From: Vogesella fluminis
GTDB taxonomy: Bacteria; Pseudomonadota; Gammaproteobacteria; Burkholderiales; Chromobacteriaceae
Reading direction: 5' to 3'
Length of the DNA stretch: 64,000 bases
NCBI RefSeq assembly: GCF_014652335.1
Contig: NZ_BMYP01000017.1
Span: 1 to 64,000, forward strand
Positions 15,888 through 27,620 of the stretch are shown here, in pieces. A model generated the notes under the pieces. It saw nothing but the letters and a program-made list of their open reading frames with translations. It had not been told where the DNA came from and did no database searches. The position numbers and the translations under genes were made by a program. Within the stretch, counting starts at the first letter, position 1; each line of letters opens with the position of its first letter.

Positions 15888-15917
15888 TTGAAGCGGTCGT
15901 CTCGCCAATGCTACAAT
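15888..15917 (+). promoter_or_regulatory. rpsB-tsf promoter
   Basis: -35 TTGAAG (15888-15893) and -10 TACAAT (15912-15917) are separated by 18 bases, placing transcription start near 15924 and giving a leader of about 100 nt before rpsB. Confidence 0.7.
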
Positions 15918-15952
15918 TGCGAGTTCCCTCAATATCTGGGGGAAATTACGCA

Positions 15953-15999
15953 CATCCGTACCAAAGGGTGCCTTGCACGCAGGGTTGTCTGTACGGATG
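15953..15999 (+). promoter_or_regulatory. rpsB leader RNA structure, putative S2 autoregulatory element
   Basis: CATCCGTAC (15953-15961) pairs perfectly with GTACGGATG (15991-15999). The inner region can form a second hairpin (GTGC-CTT-GCAC). This lies in the rpsB 5' leader, where ribosomal protein S2 is known in gammaproteobacteria to repress its own operon. The equivalent role here is inferred. Confidence 0.5.
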
Positions 16000-16025
16000 G
16001 AGGCATAACCCTTTAGGAGATTCAA

Positions 16026-16754
16026 ATGTCCAACAATGTGACCATGCGTCAAATGCTTGAGGCCGGCGTTCACTTCGGCCACCAAACCCGCTTCTGGAAT
16101 CCGAAAATGGCTCAGTACATTTTCGGCAGCCGCAACAAGATTCACATCATCAACCTGGAAAAGACCCTGCCACTGTTCGTTGGCGCCCAGGATTATGTGC
16201 GTCGCCTGACTGCCAACAAGGGCAGCGTGCTGTTTGTGGGTACCAAGCGCCAGGCGCGTGAGATCGTCCGCGAAGAAGCGACCCGTGCCGGCGCGCCATT
16301 CGTGGATCACCGCTGGTTGGGCGGTATGCTGACCAACTACAAGACCGTCAAGCAGTCCATCAAGCGCCTGGAAGACAAGCGCGCTGCCCTGGAACTGGCT
16401 GGCGATTCCGGCTTCAACAAGAAAGAGCTGCTGGACATGCAGCGCGAAGTTGAAAAGCTGGAGCGTTCGCTGGGTGGTATCAAGGACATGAAGGGCCTGC
16501 CAGATGCGATCTTCGTAATCGACACCGGCTACCAGAAAGGTGCCGTTGTTGAGGCCAAGAAGCTGGGCATCCCGGTTATCGGTGTTGTTGATACCAACAA
16601 CTCGCCAGAAGGCATCGACTACGTAATCCCGGGTAACGATGACTCCAGCCGTGCCATCCGTCTGTACGCTCGCGGCATCGCCGACGCCGTACTGGAAGGC
16701 CGCGCCCAGTCGCTGCAGGAAATCGTTGCTGCTGAACCAGCTGCCGCTGAATAA
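16026..16754 (+). CDS. rpsB: 30S ribosomal protein S2
   Basis: This 242-aa S2 protein of the small subunit starts [20 protein letters not shown], with the family motifs [13 protein letters not shown] and [21 protein letters not shown] is a strong ribosome site. It heads the conserved rpsB-tsf operon, followed by a terminator-like hairpin that probably lets only part of the transcription reach tsf. Codon use is the highly-expressed type, with a lower GC third position than neighbours. Confidence 0.98.
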   Translation: MSNNVTMRQMLEAGVHFGHQTRFWNPKMAQYIFGSRNKIHIINLEKTLPLFVGAQDYVRRLTANKGSVLFVGTKRQAREIVREEATRAGAPFVDHRWLGGMLTNYKTVKQSIKRLEDKRAALELAGDSGFNKKELLDMQREVEKLERSLGGIKDMKGLPDAIFVIDTGYQKGAVVEAKKLGIPVIGVVDTNNSPEGIDYVIPGNDDSSRAIRLYARGIADAVLEGRAQSLQEIVAAEPAAAE

Positions 16755-16770
16755 GCTGAAGGGCAACGCG

Positions 16771-16795
16771 AAAAAGGGGCGCAAGCCCCTTTTTT
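16771..16795 (+). terminator. rpsB-tsf intercistronic terminator/attenuator
   Basis: AAAAAGGGGC, loop GCAA, GCCCCTTTTTT: a textbook intrinsic terminator 17 bases after rpsB. In related operons partial read-through supplies tsf. Confidence 0.85.
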
Positions 16796-16840
16796 CGAAC
16801 CCTGACGAGACGTAACCGTATACTTTTGAAGGAGTAAGTC

Positions 16841-17707
16841 ATGGCGGAAATTACCGCAAAAATGGTTGCCGACCTGCGCGCAGCGACTGGTCTGGGCATG
16901 ATGGAATGCAAGAAGGCACTGGTTGAAGCCGAGGGCAATCTGGCCAAGGCCGAAGAAATCCTGCGCATCAAGTCCGGTAACAAGGCTTCCAAGATGGCCG
17001 GTCGCGTTGCTGCCGAAGGCATCATCGGCTCCTGCATCGAAGGTGGTGTTGGCGCCTTGGTAGAAGTGAACTGCGAAACCGACTTCGTTGCCAAGGACCC
17101 GACTTTCCTGGCGCTGGCTGCTGCTGCTGCCAAGGCTGTTGTTGCGGCCAACCCTGCCGACGTTGCAGCCCTGTCCGCCGTTGAAGTTGACGGTGTATCG
17201 GTTGAAGAAATCCGCAAGGCCGCCATCGCCAAGCTGGGCGAGAACATGACCATCCGTCGTTTCGTTCGTTACAGCACCGAAGGCACCATTGCGACTTACC
17301 TGCACGGCGCCAAGATCGGTGTCATCGTCGACCTGAACGGCGACGAGGCACTGGGCCGTGACGTTGCCATGCACATCGCCGCTTCCAAACCGATCTGCGT
17401 GTCGAAAGACCAGGTTCCGGCCGAGACGCTGGAACAGGAGCGCAAGATCTACACCGCGCAGGCCGCCGAATCCGGCAAGCCGGCCGACATCGTTGCCAAG
17501 ATGGTTGAAGGCCGCGTCAACAAGTTCCTGGCCGAAGTGACCCTGGTTGGTCAGCCTTTCGTCAAGAATCCGGACGTGACCGTGGAAAAACTGCTGGCCG
17601 AAAAATCGGCTAAAGTCAATGCATTCACAATGCTGATTGTTGGCGAAGGCATCGAAAAAGCCGTGGTTGACTACGCCGCCGAAGTGGCTGCTGCTGCCAA
17701 ACTGTAA
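16841..17707 (+). CDS. tsf: elongation factor Ts
   Basis: This 288-aa nucleotide-exchange factor recycles EF-Tu-GDP. The UBA-like N-terminal domain ([20 protein letters not shown] followed by [12 protein letters not shown]) is complete, and the core has [11 protein letters not shown] and IAASKP. AAGGAG precedes the ATG. A strong terminator follows at 17731. A near-match of the DUS-like word (14/15) occurs in frame at 17142. Confidence 0.98.
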   Translation: MAEITAKMVADLRAATGLGMMECKKALVEAEGNLAKAEEILRIKSGNKASKMAGRVAAEGIIGSCIEGGVGALVEVNCETDFVAKDPTFLALAAAAAKAVVAANPADVAALSAVEVDGVSVEEIRKAAIAKLGENMTIRRFVRYSTEGTIATYLHGAKIGVIVDLNGDEALGRDVAMHIAASKPICVSKDQVPAETLEQERKIYTAQAAESGKPADIVAKMVEGRVNKFLAEVTLVGQPFVKNPDVTVEKLLAEKSAKVNAFTMLIVGEGIEKAVVDYAAEVAAAAKL

Positions 17708-17730
17708 TACCCGTTAACTGAACGGTCCGA

Positions 17731-17756
17731 CGGCACCCTGCTTGCAGGGTGCCGTT
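17731..17756 (+). terminator. intrinsic terminator after tsf
   Basis: CGGCACCCTG, loop CTTG, CAGGGTGCCG, then TTTT: a perfect 10-bp stem 23 bases after tsf. Confidence 0.9.
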
Positions 17757-17793
17757 TTGCAAATTGAATTCCAACCCCACGTCCGAGGTGATC

Positions 17794-18513
17794 ATGAGCC
17801 AAGCCCCTGCCTATAAACGAATCTTGCTGAAACTGTCCGGTGAGGCCCTGATGGGTGATGACAGCTACGGTATCAACCGTGCCACCATCGAACAGATTGT
17901 CGGGCAGATCAAGGATGTGGTGGCGATGGGGATCGAGGTGGGTATCGTTATCGGCGGCGGCAATATCTTCCGTGGCGTGGCGCCTGCTGCTGCCGGTATG
18001 GATCGTGCCACTGCCGACTACATGGGCATGATGGCGACGGTGATGAATGCATTGGCACTGAAGGATGCGATGACCAAGGTTGGCCTCATCGCCCGCGTGC
18101 AGTCCGCGCTGACCATGCAGCAGATCGCCGAACCCTACGTGCGCGGCAAGGCGATGCAGTATCTGGAAGAGGGCAAGGTTGTCATCTTTGCTGCCGGTAC
18201 CGGCAACCCGTTCTTTACCACCGATACTGCGGCGGCACTGCGCGGCATGGAAATGAACGTGGACATCATGCTGAAGGCGACCAAGGTGGACGGCGTGTAC
18301 ACCGACGACCCGAAGAAAAACCCGGATGCGGTGCGTTACCAGACGCTGACCTTCGACGAGGCCATCTCGCGCAACCTCAAGGTGATGGACGCGACCGCGT
18401 TTGCGCTGTGCCGCGACCAGCAGCTGAATATCAAGGTGTTCAGCATCTTCAAGGACGGCGCGCTCAAGCGCGTGGTGCTTGGCGAAGACGAAGGCACGCT
18501 GGTACACTGCTGA
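17794..18513 (+). CDS. pyrH: uridylate kinase
   Basis: The 239-aa hexameric UMP kinase of the amino-acid-kinase fold phosphorylates UMP to UDP for pyrimidine nucleotide synthesis. Motifs are [38 protein letters not shown] and the nucleotide-site [14 protein letters not shown]. The start MSQAPAYKR is preferred because GAGGTG lies just upstream and the 15 residues before it are not conserved. It begins the pyrH-frr-uppS-cdsA-dxr-rseP-bamA run. Confidence 0.97.
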   Translation: MSQAPAYKRILLKLSGEALMGDDSYGINRATIEQIVGQIKDVVAMGIEVGIVIGGGNIFRGVAPAAAGMDRATADYMGMMATVMNALALKDAMTKVGLIARVQSALTMQQIAEPYVRGKAMQYLEEGKVVIFAAGTGNPFFTTDTAAALRGMEMNVDIMLKATKVDGVYTDDPKKNPDAVRYQTLTFDEAISRNLKVMDATAFALCRDQQLNIKVFSIFKDGALKRVVLGEDEGTLVHC

Positions 18514-18591
18514 GCCTGATGGATATGGATAGGGCGGAAGCGGCGTCAGCTGTTTTCCGCTTTGTTTTTTAGAGATACAACGGGAGTAATC

Positions 18592-19149
18592 ATGATTAAT
18601 GACGTGAAAAAATCGGCCGAGCACAAGATGCAGAAGACCCTTGAAACCTTCAAGGCGGACTTGGCCAAGGTGCGTACCGGTCGTGCCCATACCGGTCTGC
18701 TCGATCACGTCATGGTGGAATACTATGGCAGTGACGTGCCGGTCAATCAGGTGGCCAACGTGACCCTGATCGACGCCCGTACCATCGGCGTGCAGCCGTG
18801 GGAAAAGAACATGGCCGGCAAGATCGAAAAAGCCATCCGCGACTGTGATCTGGGTCTGAACCCGGCCAGCATGGGCGACCTGATCCGCGTGCCGATGCCG
18901 ATGCTGACCGAAGAACGCCGCAAGGATCTGATCAAGGTGGTGCGCAGCGAAGCCGAAGGCGCGCGCGTGTCGGTGCGCAACGTGCGTCGCGACGCCAACA
19001 ACGACTTCAAGAACCTGCTCAAGGACAAGGCCATTACCGAGGATGAAGAGCGTCGCGGCCAGGACGAAATCCAGAAGCTGACCGACAAGTATACCGCCGA
19101 GATCGACAAGGCACTGGCGACCAAAGAAGCCGAACTGCTGGCCGTATAA
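18592..19149 (+). CDS. frr: ribosome recycling factor
   Basis: The 185-aa, tRNA-shaped RRF splits post-termination ribosomes with EF-G. It begins [20 protein letters not shown], with family motifs [20 protein letters not shown] and [19 protein letters not shown]. The start at 18592 has CGGGAG upstream and matches the standard length. Confidence 0.98.
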   Translation: MINDVKKSAEHKMQKTLETFKADLAKVRTGRAHTGLLDHVMVEYYGSDVPVNQVANVTLIDARTIGVQPWEKNMAGKIEKAIRDCDLGLNPASMGDLIRVPMPMLTEERRKDLIKVVRSEAEGARVSVRNVRRDANNDFKNLLKDKAITEDEERRGQDEIQKLTDKYTAEIDKALATKEAELLAV

Positions 19150-19159
19150 GGGGTATTGC

Positions 19160-19909
19160 TTGTTCGCGAGTTCCACGCAGGATGTGCCGGAAATACGTCC
19201 CGTACCCCGGCATGTCGCTATCATCATGGATGGCAACGGCCGCTGGGCCAAGAAGCGCTTTCTGCCGCGCGTTGCCGGCCACAAGCGCGGTCTGGAGTCG
19301 GTGCGTGACACTATCAGGGCCTGTGCCGAGATGGGTGTCGAGTATCTGACCCTGTTTGCGTTTTCCACCGAAAACTGGCGCCGTCCGCCGGACGAGGTCA
19401 GCTTCCTGATGGGGCTGTTCATGACCGCGCTGGAGCGCGAAGTGGACAAACTGCACCGTAACAACATCCGCCTGCACGTGATCGGCTCGCGCGAACGCTT
19501 CTCGGCCGAAATCGTCGAACGCATCGAGCAGGCCGAGGCGCGCACCGCCGGCAATGGTGGCCTGGTGCTGACCATCGCCGCCGACTACGGCGGCCGCTGG
19601 GATGTGATGCAGGCGGCCAACCGGCTGTTGGCGCAAGGCGTGACCCGGCTGGACGAGGCCGCCCTTGCGGCCAACCTGTCGATGGCCTACGCCCCGGAGC
19701 CGGACCTGTTCATCCGTACCGGTGGCGAGCAGCGCATCAGCAATTTCCTGCTGTGGCAGCTGGCCTATACCGAGTTGTTCTTCACCGATCTGCTGTGGCC
19801 GGACTTCGATGCGCAGGCATTGAACTCGGCGGTGGCATCGTTCCGGTCTCGTGAGCGCCGTTTCGGCCGTACCAGCGAGCAACTGCCCGAAACCCAACGC
19901 CGAGGCTGA
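19160..19909 (+). CDS. uppS: undecaprenyl diphosphate synthase
   Basis: The 249-aa cis-prenyltransferase makes the C55 carrier for peptidoglycan and O-antigen. Motifs: [20 protein letters not shown] with the catalytic Asp, [11 protein letters not shown], and the C-terminal [20 protein letters not shown]. The start is a TTG at 19160, 10 bases after frr, with AAGGGG upstream; no ATG is usable before the first conserved block. It lies 3 bases from cdsA. Confidence 0.97.
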   Translation: MFASSTQDVPEIRPVPRHVAIIMDGNGRWAKKRFLPRVAGHKRGLESVRDTIRACAEMGVEYLTLFAFSTENWRRPPDEVSFLMGLFMTALEREVDKLHRNNIRLHVIGSRERFSAEIVERIEQAEARTAGNGGLVLTIAADYGGRWDVMQAANRLLAQGVTRLDEAALAANLSMAYAPEPDLFIRTGGEQRISNFLLWQLAYTELFFTDLLWPDFDAQALNSAVASFRSRERRFGRTSEQLPETQRRG

Positions 19910-19912
19910 GTC

Positions 19913-20716
19913 ATGCTCAAGACGCGTATTCTGACGGCGCTGGTGCTGCTTCCGCTGATGCTGGCGGCGCTGTTCCTGTTCAATAGTATGGCCTGGGCCG
20001 GTTTTTCCTGGCTGATCATCGTGCTGGCGCTGTGGGAGTTCGCCCGCATGGCCAGGCTGGATGGTGTGCTGCGCTACGCCTACCTGGCGGCGTCGACCGC
20101 GGTCGCCGCCGGCCTGTGGCTGCAGGGCTTTGTCGCGCCGGCGGCGCTGATGGCGCTGTCGCTGCCGGTGTGGTTGCTGCTGGCGCCGTGCTGGCTGACC
20201 AAGCGTTGGCCGCTGCCCACAGGCTGGCCGGCGATGTTGCTGGGCTGGCTGCTTCTGTTTCCGGCGTGGTTTGCCTTCCTCGCGTGGCGGCCGCAGCCTA
20301 CCGTCGCCGATGGTCTGCAACTGCTGGCGGTGATGGGGCTGGTGTGGGTGGCCGACATCGCCGCCTACTTTGCCGGCAAGGCCTTCGGCAAACACAAGCT
20401 GGCACCGACGATCAGTCCCGGCAAGAGCTGGGAAGGGGTCGCCGGCGCGGTGGTCGGTGTGTCGCTGTACAGCTGGCTGGTGACGCAATGGGGCTGGCTC
20501 AAGGTGCCGCTGTCACCGCTCTGGCTGCTGCCGCTGGCGATCGGTCTGACCGCGGTCAGCGTGATCGGCGACCTGCTGGAGTCCTGGTTCAAGCGCAGTG
20601 CCGGCATCAAGGACAGCAGCCAGCTGCTGCCCGGACATGGCGGCGTGTACGACCGTATCGATAGCCTGATTGCCGTGCTGGCGGTGTCCCATGCGCTCCG
20701 TCTTTTGCTGGTCTGA
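19913..20716 (+). CDS. cdsA: phosphatidate cytidylyltransferase
   Basis: The 267-aa polytopic inner-membrane enzyme makes CDP-diacylglycerol from phosphatidate and CTP, the branch point of phospholipid synthesis. Six to eight hydrophobic helices are evident. The CdsA signature SWFKRSAGIKDSSQLLPGHG followed by GVYDRIDSL is at residues about 222-250. The start is 3 bases after uppS, so they are translationally coupled. Confidence 0.97.
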   Translation: MLKTRILTALVLLPLMLAALFLFNSMAWAGFSWLIIVLALWEFARMARLDGVLRYAYLAASTAVAAGLWLQGFVAPAALMALSLPVWLLLAPCWLTKRWPLPTGWPAMLLGWLLLFPAWFAFLAWRPQPTVADGLQLLAVMGLVWVADIAAYFAGKAFGKHKLAPTISPGKSWEGVAGAVVGVSLYSWLVTQWGWLKVPLSPLWLLPLAIGLTAVSVIGDLLESWFKRSAGIKDSSQLLPGHGGVYDRIDSLIAVLAVSHALRLLLV

Positions 20717-20719
20717 ATC

Positions 20720-21900
<1,181 letters not shown>

Positions 21901-21901
<1 letters not shown>

Positions 21902-23238
21902 TGGCCTTGCCGGCCTTCCTGCTGGTGATCGGGGTGCTGGTCACCTTTCACGAGTTTGGCCACTATGTCGCCGCCCGTTATTGCGGGGTCAAGGTACTGG
22001 AGTTCTCCATCGGCTTCGGCAAGCCGCTGTTGACCTGGCAACGCGGTGAAACCAGCTGGAAGATCGGCTGGATTCTGCTGGGCGGCTTCGTGCGCATGCT
22101 CGACAGCCGCGAGGTGCCGGTATCGGCAGACGAGCTGCCGCGCGCCTTCAACCAGCGTCCGCCGTGGCAGAAAATCCTGATCTCGATTGCCGGACCGCTG
22201 GCCAACCTGCTGCTGGCGGTGGTGCTGTTCTTCGTGGTGATGCAGGGCGAGCAGACCCGGCTGTTGCCCTATGTCGGCAGCGTCGCGCCACAATCGGCGG
22301 CGGCGGCGGCCGGCGTGCTGCCCGGCGACCGCATCCGTGCGGTCAACGATACCGAGGTTGCCGATTGGCACGCGCTGCGTGGCGGCCTTGGCGACGCCAT
22401 CGCCCTTGACGGCCGCATGGTGCTGTACCTCACCCGTGATGGCGTGGACATGACGCTGGCGGTGGATTTGCCGGCATTCGGCCTACAACAGCTTGACGAG
22501 CAGAGTCTGGCCCGGCTCGGCTTGTCGCCGCTGCGTTACCATCTGGCGCTGGGAGAACTGGCACCGGGCGGCGCAGCAGCACGGGCTGGCCTGCGCCAGG
22601 GCGATCGCCTGCTGGGTGCAGATGGCCGACTGCTGACGTCGTGGCCGGCGTGGGTCAGCTATGTGCAGGCTCGTCCCGGACAGGCCATCCGCTTGCGCAT
22701 CCGGCGCGACGGCCAGCTGCGCGAGGTGGTGCTGACGCCGGACAGCAGCGAGCGCAACGGGCAAAAGGTTGGCCGCATCGGTGCCGGCGCACTGCCCGAT
22801 GTGGCGTGGCAGCAGAAAATCGAACAGCAGGTCACGGTGGGGGCGGGGGAGGCGCTGCAGCAGGCGCTGGCACGCACGGCTAGCCTCATGGCATCCAGTT
22901 TGCGTATGATTGGCGCGATGTTTACCGGCACGGTGGCGCTGGATGCGTTGAGCGGGCCGCTGACCATTGCCGACTACGCCGGCAAAAGCGCCGGCTTGGG
23001 ATGGGTGCCGCTACTGGAATTCATGGCGCTGATCAGTGTCAGTCTGGGGGTATTCAACCTGTTGCCGGTGCCGGTGCTGGATGGCGGGCACTTGCTGTAT
23101 CATGCTGCCGAATGGATACGCGGGCGGCCGTTGCCCGATCGGGTGTATGAAATCGGTCAGCGTTTGGGGATGGCTTTCATCATGACAGTCATGTTGCTGG
23201 CTCTGTTCAATGACTTCGGCCGGCTTTTTGCTGGCTAG
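21901..23238 (+). CDS. rseP: RIP metalloprotease RseP
   Basis: This 445-aa inner-membrane site-2 protease releases sigma-E by cutting RseA and clears signal-peptide remnants. The zinc site is in TM1 (FHEFGHYVAARY, HExxH type), two PDZ domains fill the middle (about 115-300), and the C-terminal catalytic helix contains NLLPVPVLDGGHLLYH. It overlaps dxr by one base and is followed after 13 bases by bamA, the usual envelope order. Confidence 0.97.
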
Positions 23239-23251
23239 GATTAAAAAAACC

Positions 23252-25537
23252 ATGAACAAACGCTTTCTTGTGGCGGCGCTTGCCGCCACTTTCCTGTCGC
23301 CGGCCTGGGCTGCCGACAGCTTTGTGATCAAGGATATTCGCGTTGAAGGTCTGCAGCGTACCGAACCCGGTACCGTGTTCAGTTACCTTCCGCTCAAGGT
23401 GGGGGATACCTTCACCCAGCAGCAAGCCGCCGATGCCATCAAGGCGCTGTTCGCCACCGGCTTCTTCAACGACGTGCGCATCGAGACCGAGGGCGACGTG
23501 CTGATCCTGGCGGTCAGCGAGCGCCCGGTGATCGCACAGTTGCAGATCAATGGCTCCAAGGAGTTCAGCAAGGACCAGCTGGTCAAGGCATTGAAAGACA
23601 ACGGTCTTGCCGAATCGCGCATCTTCGACCAGGGCCTGCTGGATCAGGCGGTACAGGAGCTGAAGCGTCAGTATTTCAGCAAGGGCAAGTATTCGGTGGA
23701 GATCCAGCCGCAACTGACGCGGCTGGAGCGCAACCGCGTGGCGGTGACACTTGATATCGTCGAGGGCATTACTGCCAAGATCCGTGATATCCGCATCGTC
23801 GGTGCCAAGGCATTCGAGCAGGACGAACTGCTGGATGAAATGGCGCTGACTCCGTCGGGCTGGTTGTCGTGGCTGTCTCGTTCCGATCAGTATTCGCGCC
23901 AGCAGCTGTCTGCCGATCTGGAGAAGCTGCGCGCCTTCTACCAGAACCAGGGTTATGCCGAGTTCAGCATCGAATCGACGCAGGTGGCGATCAGTGCCGA
24001 CAAGAAGGACATGTTCGTCACCGTCAACATTCGCGAAGGCGAGCAGTTCCGCATTGCCGATGTCCGTCTTGGCGGTGACCTGAAGCTGCCGGAGGCGGAG
24101 CTGCGCAAGTTGCTGCTGGTGAAGCAGGGCGACCTGTTCAACCGCGAGCAGGTCAACGAGACCGTCACCGCGCTGTCCGACCGGCTGGGAGCAGAGGGCT
24201 ATGCCTTTGCCAACGTCAACGTCGCCCCGGAAGTGGATGCCAAGACCAAACAGGTGACGCTGACCTTCTTCGTCGATCCGGGTCGTCTGACCTCGGTGCG
24301 CCGGGTCAGCATCGCCGGCAACACCCGTACCCGTGACGAAGTGATCCGCCGCGAGTTGCGCCAGCTGGAAAGCGCGCAATACAACGGCGACGGTGTCAAG
24401 CGCAGCAAGGAGCGCCTGGAGCTGCTCGGCTACTTCGAGAGCGTCAACATCGAAACCCCGCCGGTGGTCGATACTCCGGACCAGGTGGACATGAACGTGA
24501 CGGTGAAGGAGCGCCCGACCGGTTCCATCCAGGCCGGTATCGGCTTTGCCCAGGGCGACGGCCTGCAGCTGAGCGCCTCGGTGTCGCAGGCCAACGTGCT
24601 GGGTTCGGGCAAGTCGCTGTCGGTCAGCTTTGCCAATGGCAAGACCAGCAAGAACGCATCGATCTCGTTCACCGATCCGTATTACACCGTCGATGGTGTC
24701 AGCCTCGGCTACGACCTGTACAGCCGCAGCTACAACCCGCAAAAGACGGATATCAGCCAGTACAGTACCAAGACCACCGGTTTTGCAGCCCGCTTCGGGG
24801 TGCCGATTACCGAATATGACCGTATCAGCTTCAGCCTTGGGGCCGAGCACACCAAAATCACGCTGTACGAGGACAGCCCGCAGCGTTACCAGGACTTCGT
24901 GGCACAGTACGGGTCGGGCAACAGCACGCTGCTGGCCAGCGCCGGCTGGTCGCGCGACACCCGCGACAGTGCCCTGTGGCCGACGCGCGGCGCCAGCATG
25001 AGCGTGTATGCCGATGCCGGCCTGCCGGGCGGCGATATGCAGTATTACCGCCTGTCGCACAGCCAGACCTGGTTCTGGCCGCTGTCGAAGAACTACACGC
25101 TGGCGCTGGGTGGTGAAATCGGTTTTGCCAACGGTTACGGCCGGACCAGCCGTCTGCCGTTCTTCCAGAACTACTATATCGGCGGTATCGGCTCGGTACG
25201 CGGCTACGACAACGGCAGTCTCGGCCCGCAGGACAGCAGCGGCGACGCCCTGGGCGGTACCCGCAAGCTGTCGTTCTCGGCGGAGCTGCTGTTCCCGTTC
25301 CCCGGCATGAAGGATAATCGCAGCCTGCGCAGCAGTGTGTTCTTCGATGGCGGTACGCTGTGGGATGACAAGGACAAGTCGGTGACGGCCTCGAACGGTG
25401 CGCGCTACTCGACCGGTCTGGCGCTGTCGTGGCTGTCGCCGGTAGGACCGATGAAGTTCAGCTATGCGTTCCCGATCGGCAGCAAAGAAACCGACAAATT
25501 GCGGCGCTTCCAGTTTACGTTGGGGCAGGTTTTCTAA
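23252..25537 (+). CDS. bamA: outer-membrane protein assembly factor BamA
   Basis: This 761-aa Omp85 protein inserts beta-barrel proteins into the outer membrane. It has a signal peptide (MNKRFLVAALAATFLSPAWA), five POTRA domains (about 22-420), and a C-terminal 16-strand barrel with the VRGY-type motif GSVRGYDNG near residue 660 and a terminal Phe. A large open frame on the opposite strand is only codon-bias shadow. Start at MNKRFL follows rseP by 13 bases. Confidence 0.98.
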   Translation: MNKRFLVAALAATFLSPAWAADSFVIKDIRVEGLQRTEPGTVFSYLPLKVGDTFTQQQAADAIKALFATGFFNDVRIETEGDVLILAVSERPVIAQLQINGSKEFSKDQLVKALKDNGLAESRIFDQGLLDQAVQELKRQYFSKGKYSVEIQPQLTRLERNRVAVTLDIVEGITAKIRDIRIVGAKAFEQDELLDEMALTPSGWLSWLSRSDQYSRQQLSADLEKLRAFYQNQGYAEFSIESTQVAISADKKDMFVTVNIREGEQFRIADVRLGGDLKLPEAELRKLLLVKQGDLFNREQVNETVTALSDRLGAEGYAFANVNVAPEVDAKTKQVTLTFFVDPGRLTSVRRVSIAGNTRTRDEVIRRELRQLESAQYNGDGVKRSKERLELLGYFESVNIETPPVVDTPDQVDMNVTVKERPTGSIQAGIGFAQGDGLQLSASVSQANVLGSGKSLSVSFANGKTSKNASISFTDPYYTVDGVSLGYDLYSRSYNPQKTDISQYSTKTTGFAARFGVPITEYDRISFSLGAEHTKITLYEDSPQRYQDFVAQYGSGNSTLLASAGWSRDTRDSALWPTRGASMSVYADAGLPGGDMQYYRLSHSQTWFWPLSKNYTLALGGEIGFANGYGRTSRLPFFQNYYIGGIGSVRGYDNGSLGPQDSSGDALGGTRKLSFSAELLFPFPGMKDNRSLRSSVFFDGGTLWDDKDKSVTASNGARYSTGLALSWLSPVGPMKFSYAFPIGSKETDKLRRFQFTLGQVF

Positions 25538-25546
25538 GGATTCAGG

Positions 25547-26041
25547 GTGGCAAGGATGATGCTGAAGGCAGTGCTTTGCAGTGTTGGGCTGATGCTGGCG
25601 GTGCCGGCATCGGCGGCCGACTTCAAGATGGGCTACGTCAATACCGAGCGCGTTTATCGCGAGGCGGCACCGGCGGTCAATGCCCAGAAGAAGCTGGAAA
25701 AGGAGTTCGCGGTGCGCGAGGCGGATCTGAAGCGCCTGGCCGCCAGGGGCAAGGAGCTGGAAGCCGGCATCGCCCGCAACAAGGTGCCGGAAGCCGAGCG
25801 CAAGGCGATGGAGCGTGACCTGGCCGCCACCGAGCGCGAGTATGCCGCCAAGATGCGCGACTTCCGCGACGACCTGAACCAGCGCCGCAACGAGGAGTTC
25901 GCGTCGGTGCAGGAGCGGGCCAACCGCATCATCAAGACCATCGCCGATCGCGAGCAGTACGACGTGATCCTGCAGGATGTGGTGTACGTCAGCCCCAGGC
26001 ACGACATCACCGGCAAGGTCCTGAAAGAGCTGGAAAAGTAA
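25547..26041 (+). CDS. skp: periplasmic chaperone Skp/OmpH
   Basis: This 164-aa trimeric chaperone carries outer-membrane proteins across the periplasm to BamA. The signal peptide ends VPASAA, and the mature part starts DFKMGYVNTERVYREAAPAV, then long charged coiled-coil tentacles (about 50-120) and a C-terminal ITGKVLKELEK. The start is read as GTG 25547, with AAGGA 6 bases upstream; ATG at 25556 is the alternative. It directly follows bamA, the conserved order. Confidence 0.93.
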   Translation: MARMMLKAVLCSVGLMLAVPASAADFKMGYVNTERVYREAAPAVNAQKKLEKEFAVREADLKRLAARGKELEAGIARNKVPEAERKAMERDLAATEREYAAKMRDFRDDLNQRRNEEFASVQERANRIIKTIADREQYDVILQDVVYVSPRHDITGKVLKELEK

Positions 26042-26104
26042 GCCGGCACCGTCCGCCTTGTTACCTGAAGCCGACTCGTGTCGGCTTCGTTCTTGATGCA
26101 CACC

Positions 26105-27142
26105 ATGAAACTATCAGCAATTGTGACCGCCCTGGGCGGCGAGCTGCGTGGCGACGATCGCGAGATCCGGTGCCTGGCGCCGCTGGACGAGGCCGGGGCG
26201 AGTGACATCACCTTCCTGGCCAACCCCAAGTACCGCAGCCAGCTGGCCGCCACTGCCGCCGCGGCGGTGATCGTGAAGCCGGCGCTGGCGGAGGAGGCGG
26301 CGGCCAAGGTTGGCCGCAGCCTGATCCTGGCGGCGGATCCGTACCTGTATTTTGCCAGGGTGGCGCGGCTGTTCAGCCCGCTGCCGCAGGCTAGTGGCGG
26401 TGTGCACCCGCGCGCGGTGGTGGCCGAGGGCTGCCACATCGCCGCCAGCAGCGAGGTGCGCGAGCTGGTCAGCATCGGCCGCAACGTGACCATCGGCGAG
26501 CGCTGCATCCTGCATCCCGGCGTGGTGATCGGCGACGACGTCAGCCTTGGCGACGACGTGGTGCTCTATCCCAATGTGGTCGTCTATCACGGCTGCCGCC
26601 TGGGTTCGCGGGTGATGGTGCATGCCGGTGCGGTGATCGGTGCCGACGGCTTCGGCCTCGCCTGGAACGGCGACCGCTGGTTCAAGATTCCGCAAACCGG
26701 CGTGGTGGTGATCGCCGACGACGTCGAAATCGGCGCCAATACCACCATCGACCGCGGCGCGCTGTCCGACACCGTGATCGGCGAGGGCGCCAAGCTCGAC
26801 AACCAGATCCAGATCGCCCACAACGTGACGGTCGGCGCCCACACCGCGATGGCCGGTTGCGCCGCCGTGGCCGGCAGCACCCGCATCGGCGCGCGCTGCA
26901 CCATCGGCGGCGCGGCGCGCATCATCGGCCATCTGGAGATCGCCGATGGCACCCATGTCGGCGCCGGTACCCTGATTTCCAAATCCATCCGCAAGGCGGA
27001 TGCCTACACCGCGGTCTACCCGATGGCGACGCACAAGGAGTGGCTGGCCAACGCCGCCCATGTCCGCCATCTGGACGACCTGGTGACCCGTGTCAAACAA
27101 CTTGAAAAAGCGCTGAGCACAGCGCAACAGAACAAGGACTGA
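26105..27142 (+). CDS. lpxD: UDP-3-O-(3-hydroxyacyl)glucosamine N-acyltransferase
   Basis: This 345-aa trimeric left-handed beta-helix acyltransferase performs the third step of lipid A synthesis. An N-terminal uridine-binding domain ([16 protein letters not shown]) precedes about ten hexapeptide-repeat turns. The catalytic His is in [13 protein letters not shown], and a helical C-terminus ends the protein. The start at MKLSAI is preferred by homology; an ATG three codons upstream is possible. A 14/15 copy of the DUS-like word is at 26305. Confidence 0.97.
   Translation: MKLSAIVTALGGELRGDDREIRCLAPLDEAGASDITFLANPKYRSQLAATAAAAVIVKPALAEEAAAKVGRSLILAADPYLYFARVARLFSPLPQASGGVHPRAVVAEGCHIAASSEVRELVSIGRNVTIGERCILHPGVVIGDDVSLGDDVVLYPNVVVYHGCRLGSRVMVHAGAVIGADGFGLAWNGDRWFKIPQTGVVVIADDVEIGANTTIDRGALSDTVIGEGAKLDNQIQIAHNVTVGAHTAMAGCAAVAGSTRIGARCTIGGAARIIGHLEIADGTHVGAGTLISKSIRKADAYTAVYPMATHKEWLANAAHVRHLDDLVTRVKQLEKALSTAQQNKD
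26305..26319 (+). repeat. DUS-like 15-mer, 14/15 copy inside lpxD
   Basis: CAAGGTTGGCCGCAG differs from the exact word in its last base. It encodes KVGRS at the surface-exposed N-terminal domain. Confidence 0.6.
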
Positions 27143-27147
27143 ACAGA

Positions 27148-27618
27148 ATGACTGAAGCCGTATCTGCCGAAAACTGCGCCGTATCGATCGATGTACGCGA
27201 GATCATGCGTTACCTGCCGCACCGTTACCCGTTCCTGCTGGTGGACCGCGTCACCGAGTTCGAGGCCAACACGCGCATCAAGGCGCTGAAGAACGTCACC
27301 ATCAATGAGCCGTTCTTCATGGGTCACTTCGAGCAGTATCCGGTGATGCCGGGCGTGCTGATCATCGAGGCGCTGGCGCAGGCCGCCGGCATCCTGTCGA
27401 TCCGCAGCGTCGGCGAGCGCCCGGAGAACGAACTGTACTTCTTCGTCGGCATCGACAGCGCGCGCTTCAAGCGCCAGGTGGTGCCGGGCGACCAGCTGGT
27501 GCTGGAAGTGGAACAGCTGTCGATGAAGCGCGGCATTGCCAAGTACAACGCCCGCGCCCTGGTCGACGGCCAGGTGGCGTGCGAGGCGCAGATCATGTGC
27601 GCAAAACGCGAGGTGTAA
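27148..27618 (+). CDS. fabZ: 3-hydroxyacyl-[acyl-carrier-protein] dehydratase FabZ
   Basis: The 156-aa hot-dog-fold dehydratase works in fatty acid elongation and competes with LpxA for hydroxyacyl-ACP. It has [13 protein letters not shown], the catalytic His in [18 protein letters not shown] and the catalytic Glu in [11 protein letters not shown]. It sits 5 bases after lpxD and 2 bases before lpxA, inside the lipid A operon. Confidence 0.98.
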   Translation: MTEAVSAENCAVSIDVREIMRYLPHRYPFLLVDRVTEFEANTRIKALKNVTINEPFFMGHFEQYPVMPGVLIIEALAQAAGILSIRSVGERPENELYFFVGIDSARFKRQVVPGDQLVLEVEQLSMKRGIAKYNARALVDGQVACEAQIMCAKREV

Positions 27619-27620
27619 GC

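Noticed and set aside
17671-19575. Long minus-strand frame across pyrH-frr-uppS
   Set aside because: Antisense shadow of conserved genes, with His/Arg-rich low-complexity translation and no homology pattern.
23207-26101. Very long open frame on the minus strand across bamA and skp
   Set aside because: It lies antisense to two certain genes, has repetitive Gly/Leu/Val/His composition typical of GC3-driven shadow frames, no ribosome site and no recognisable domain.
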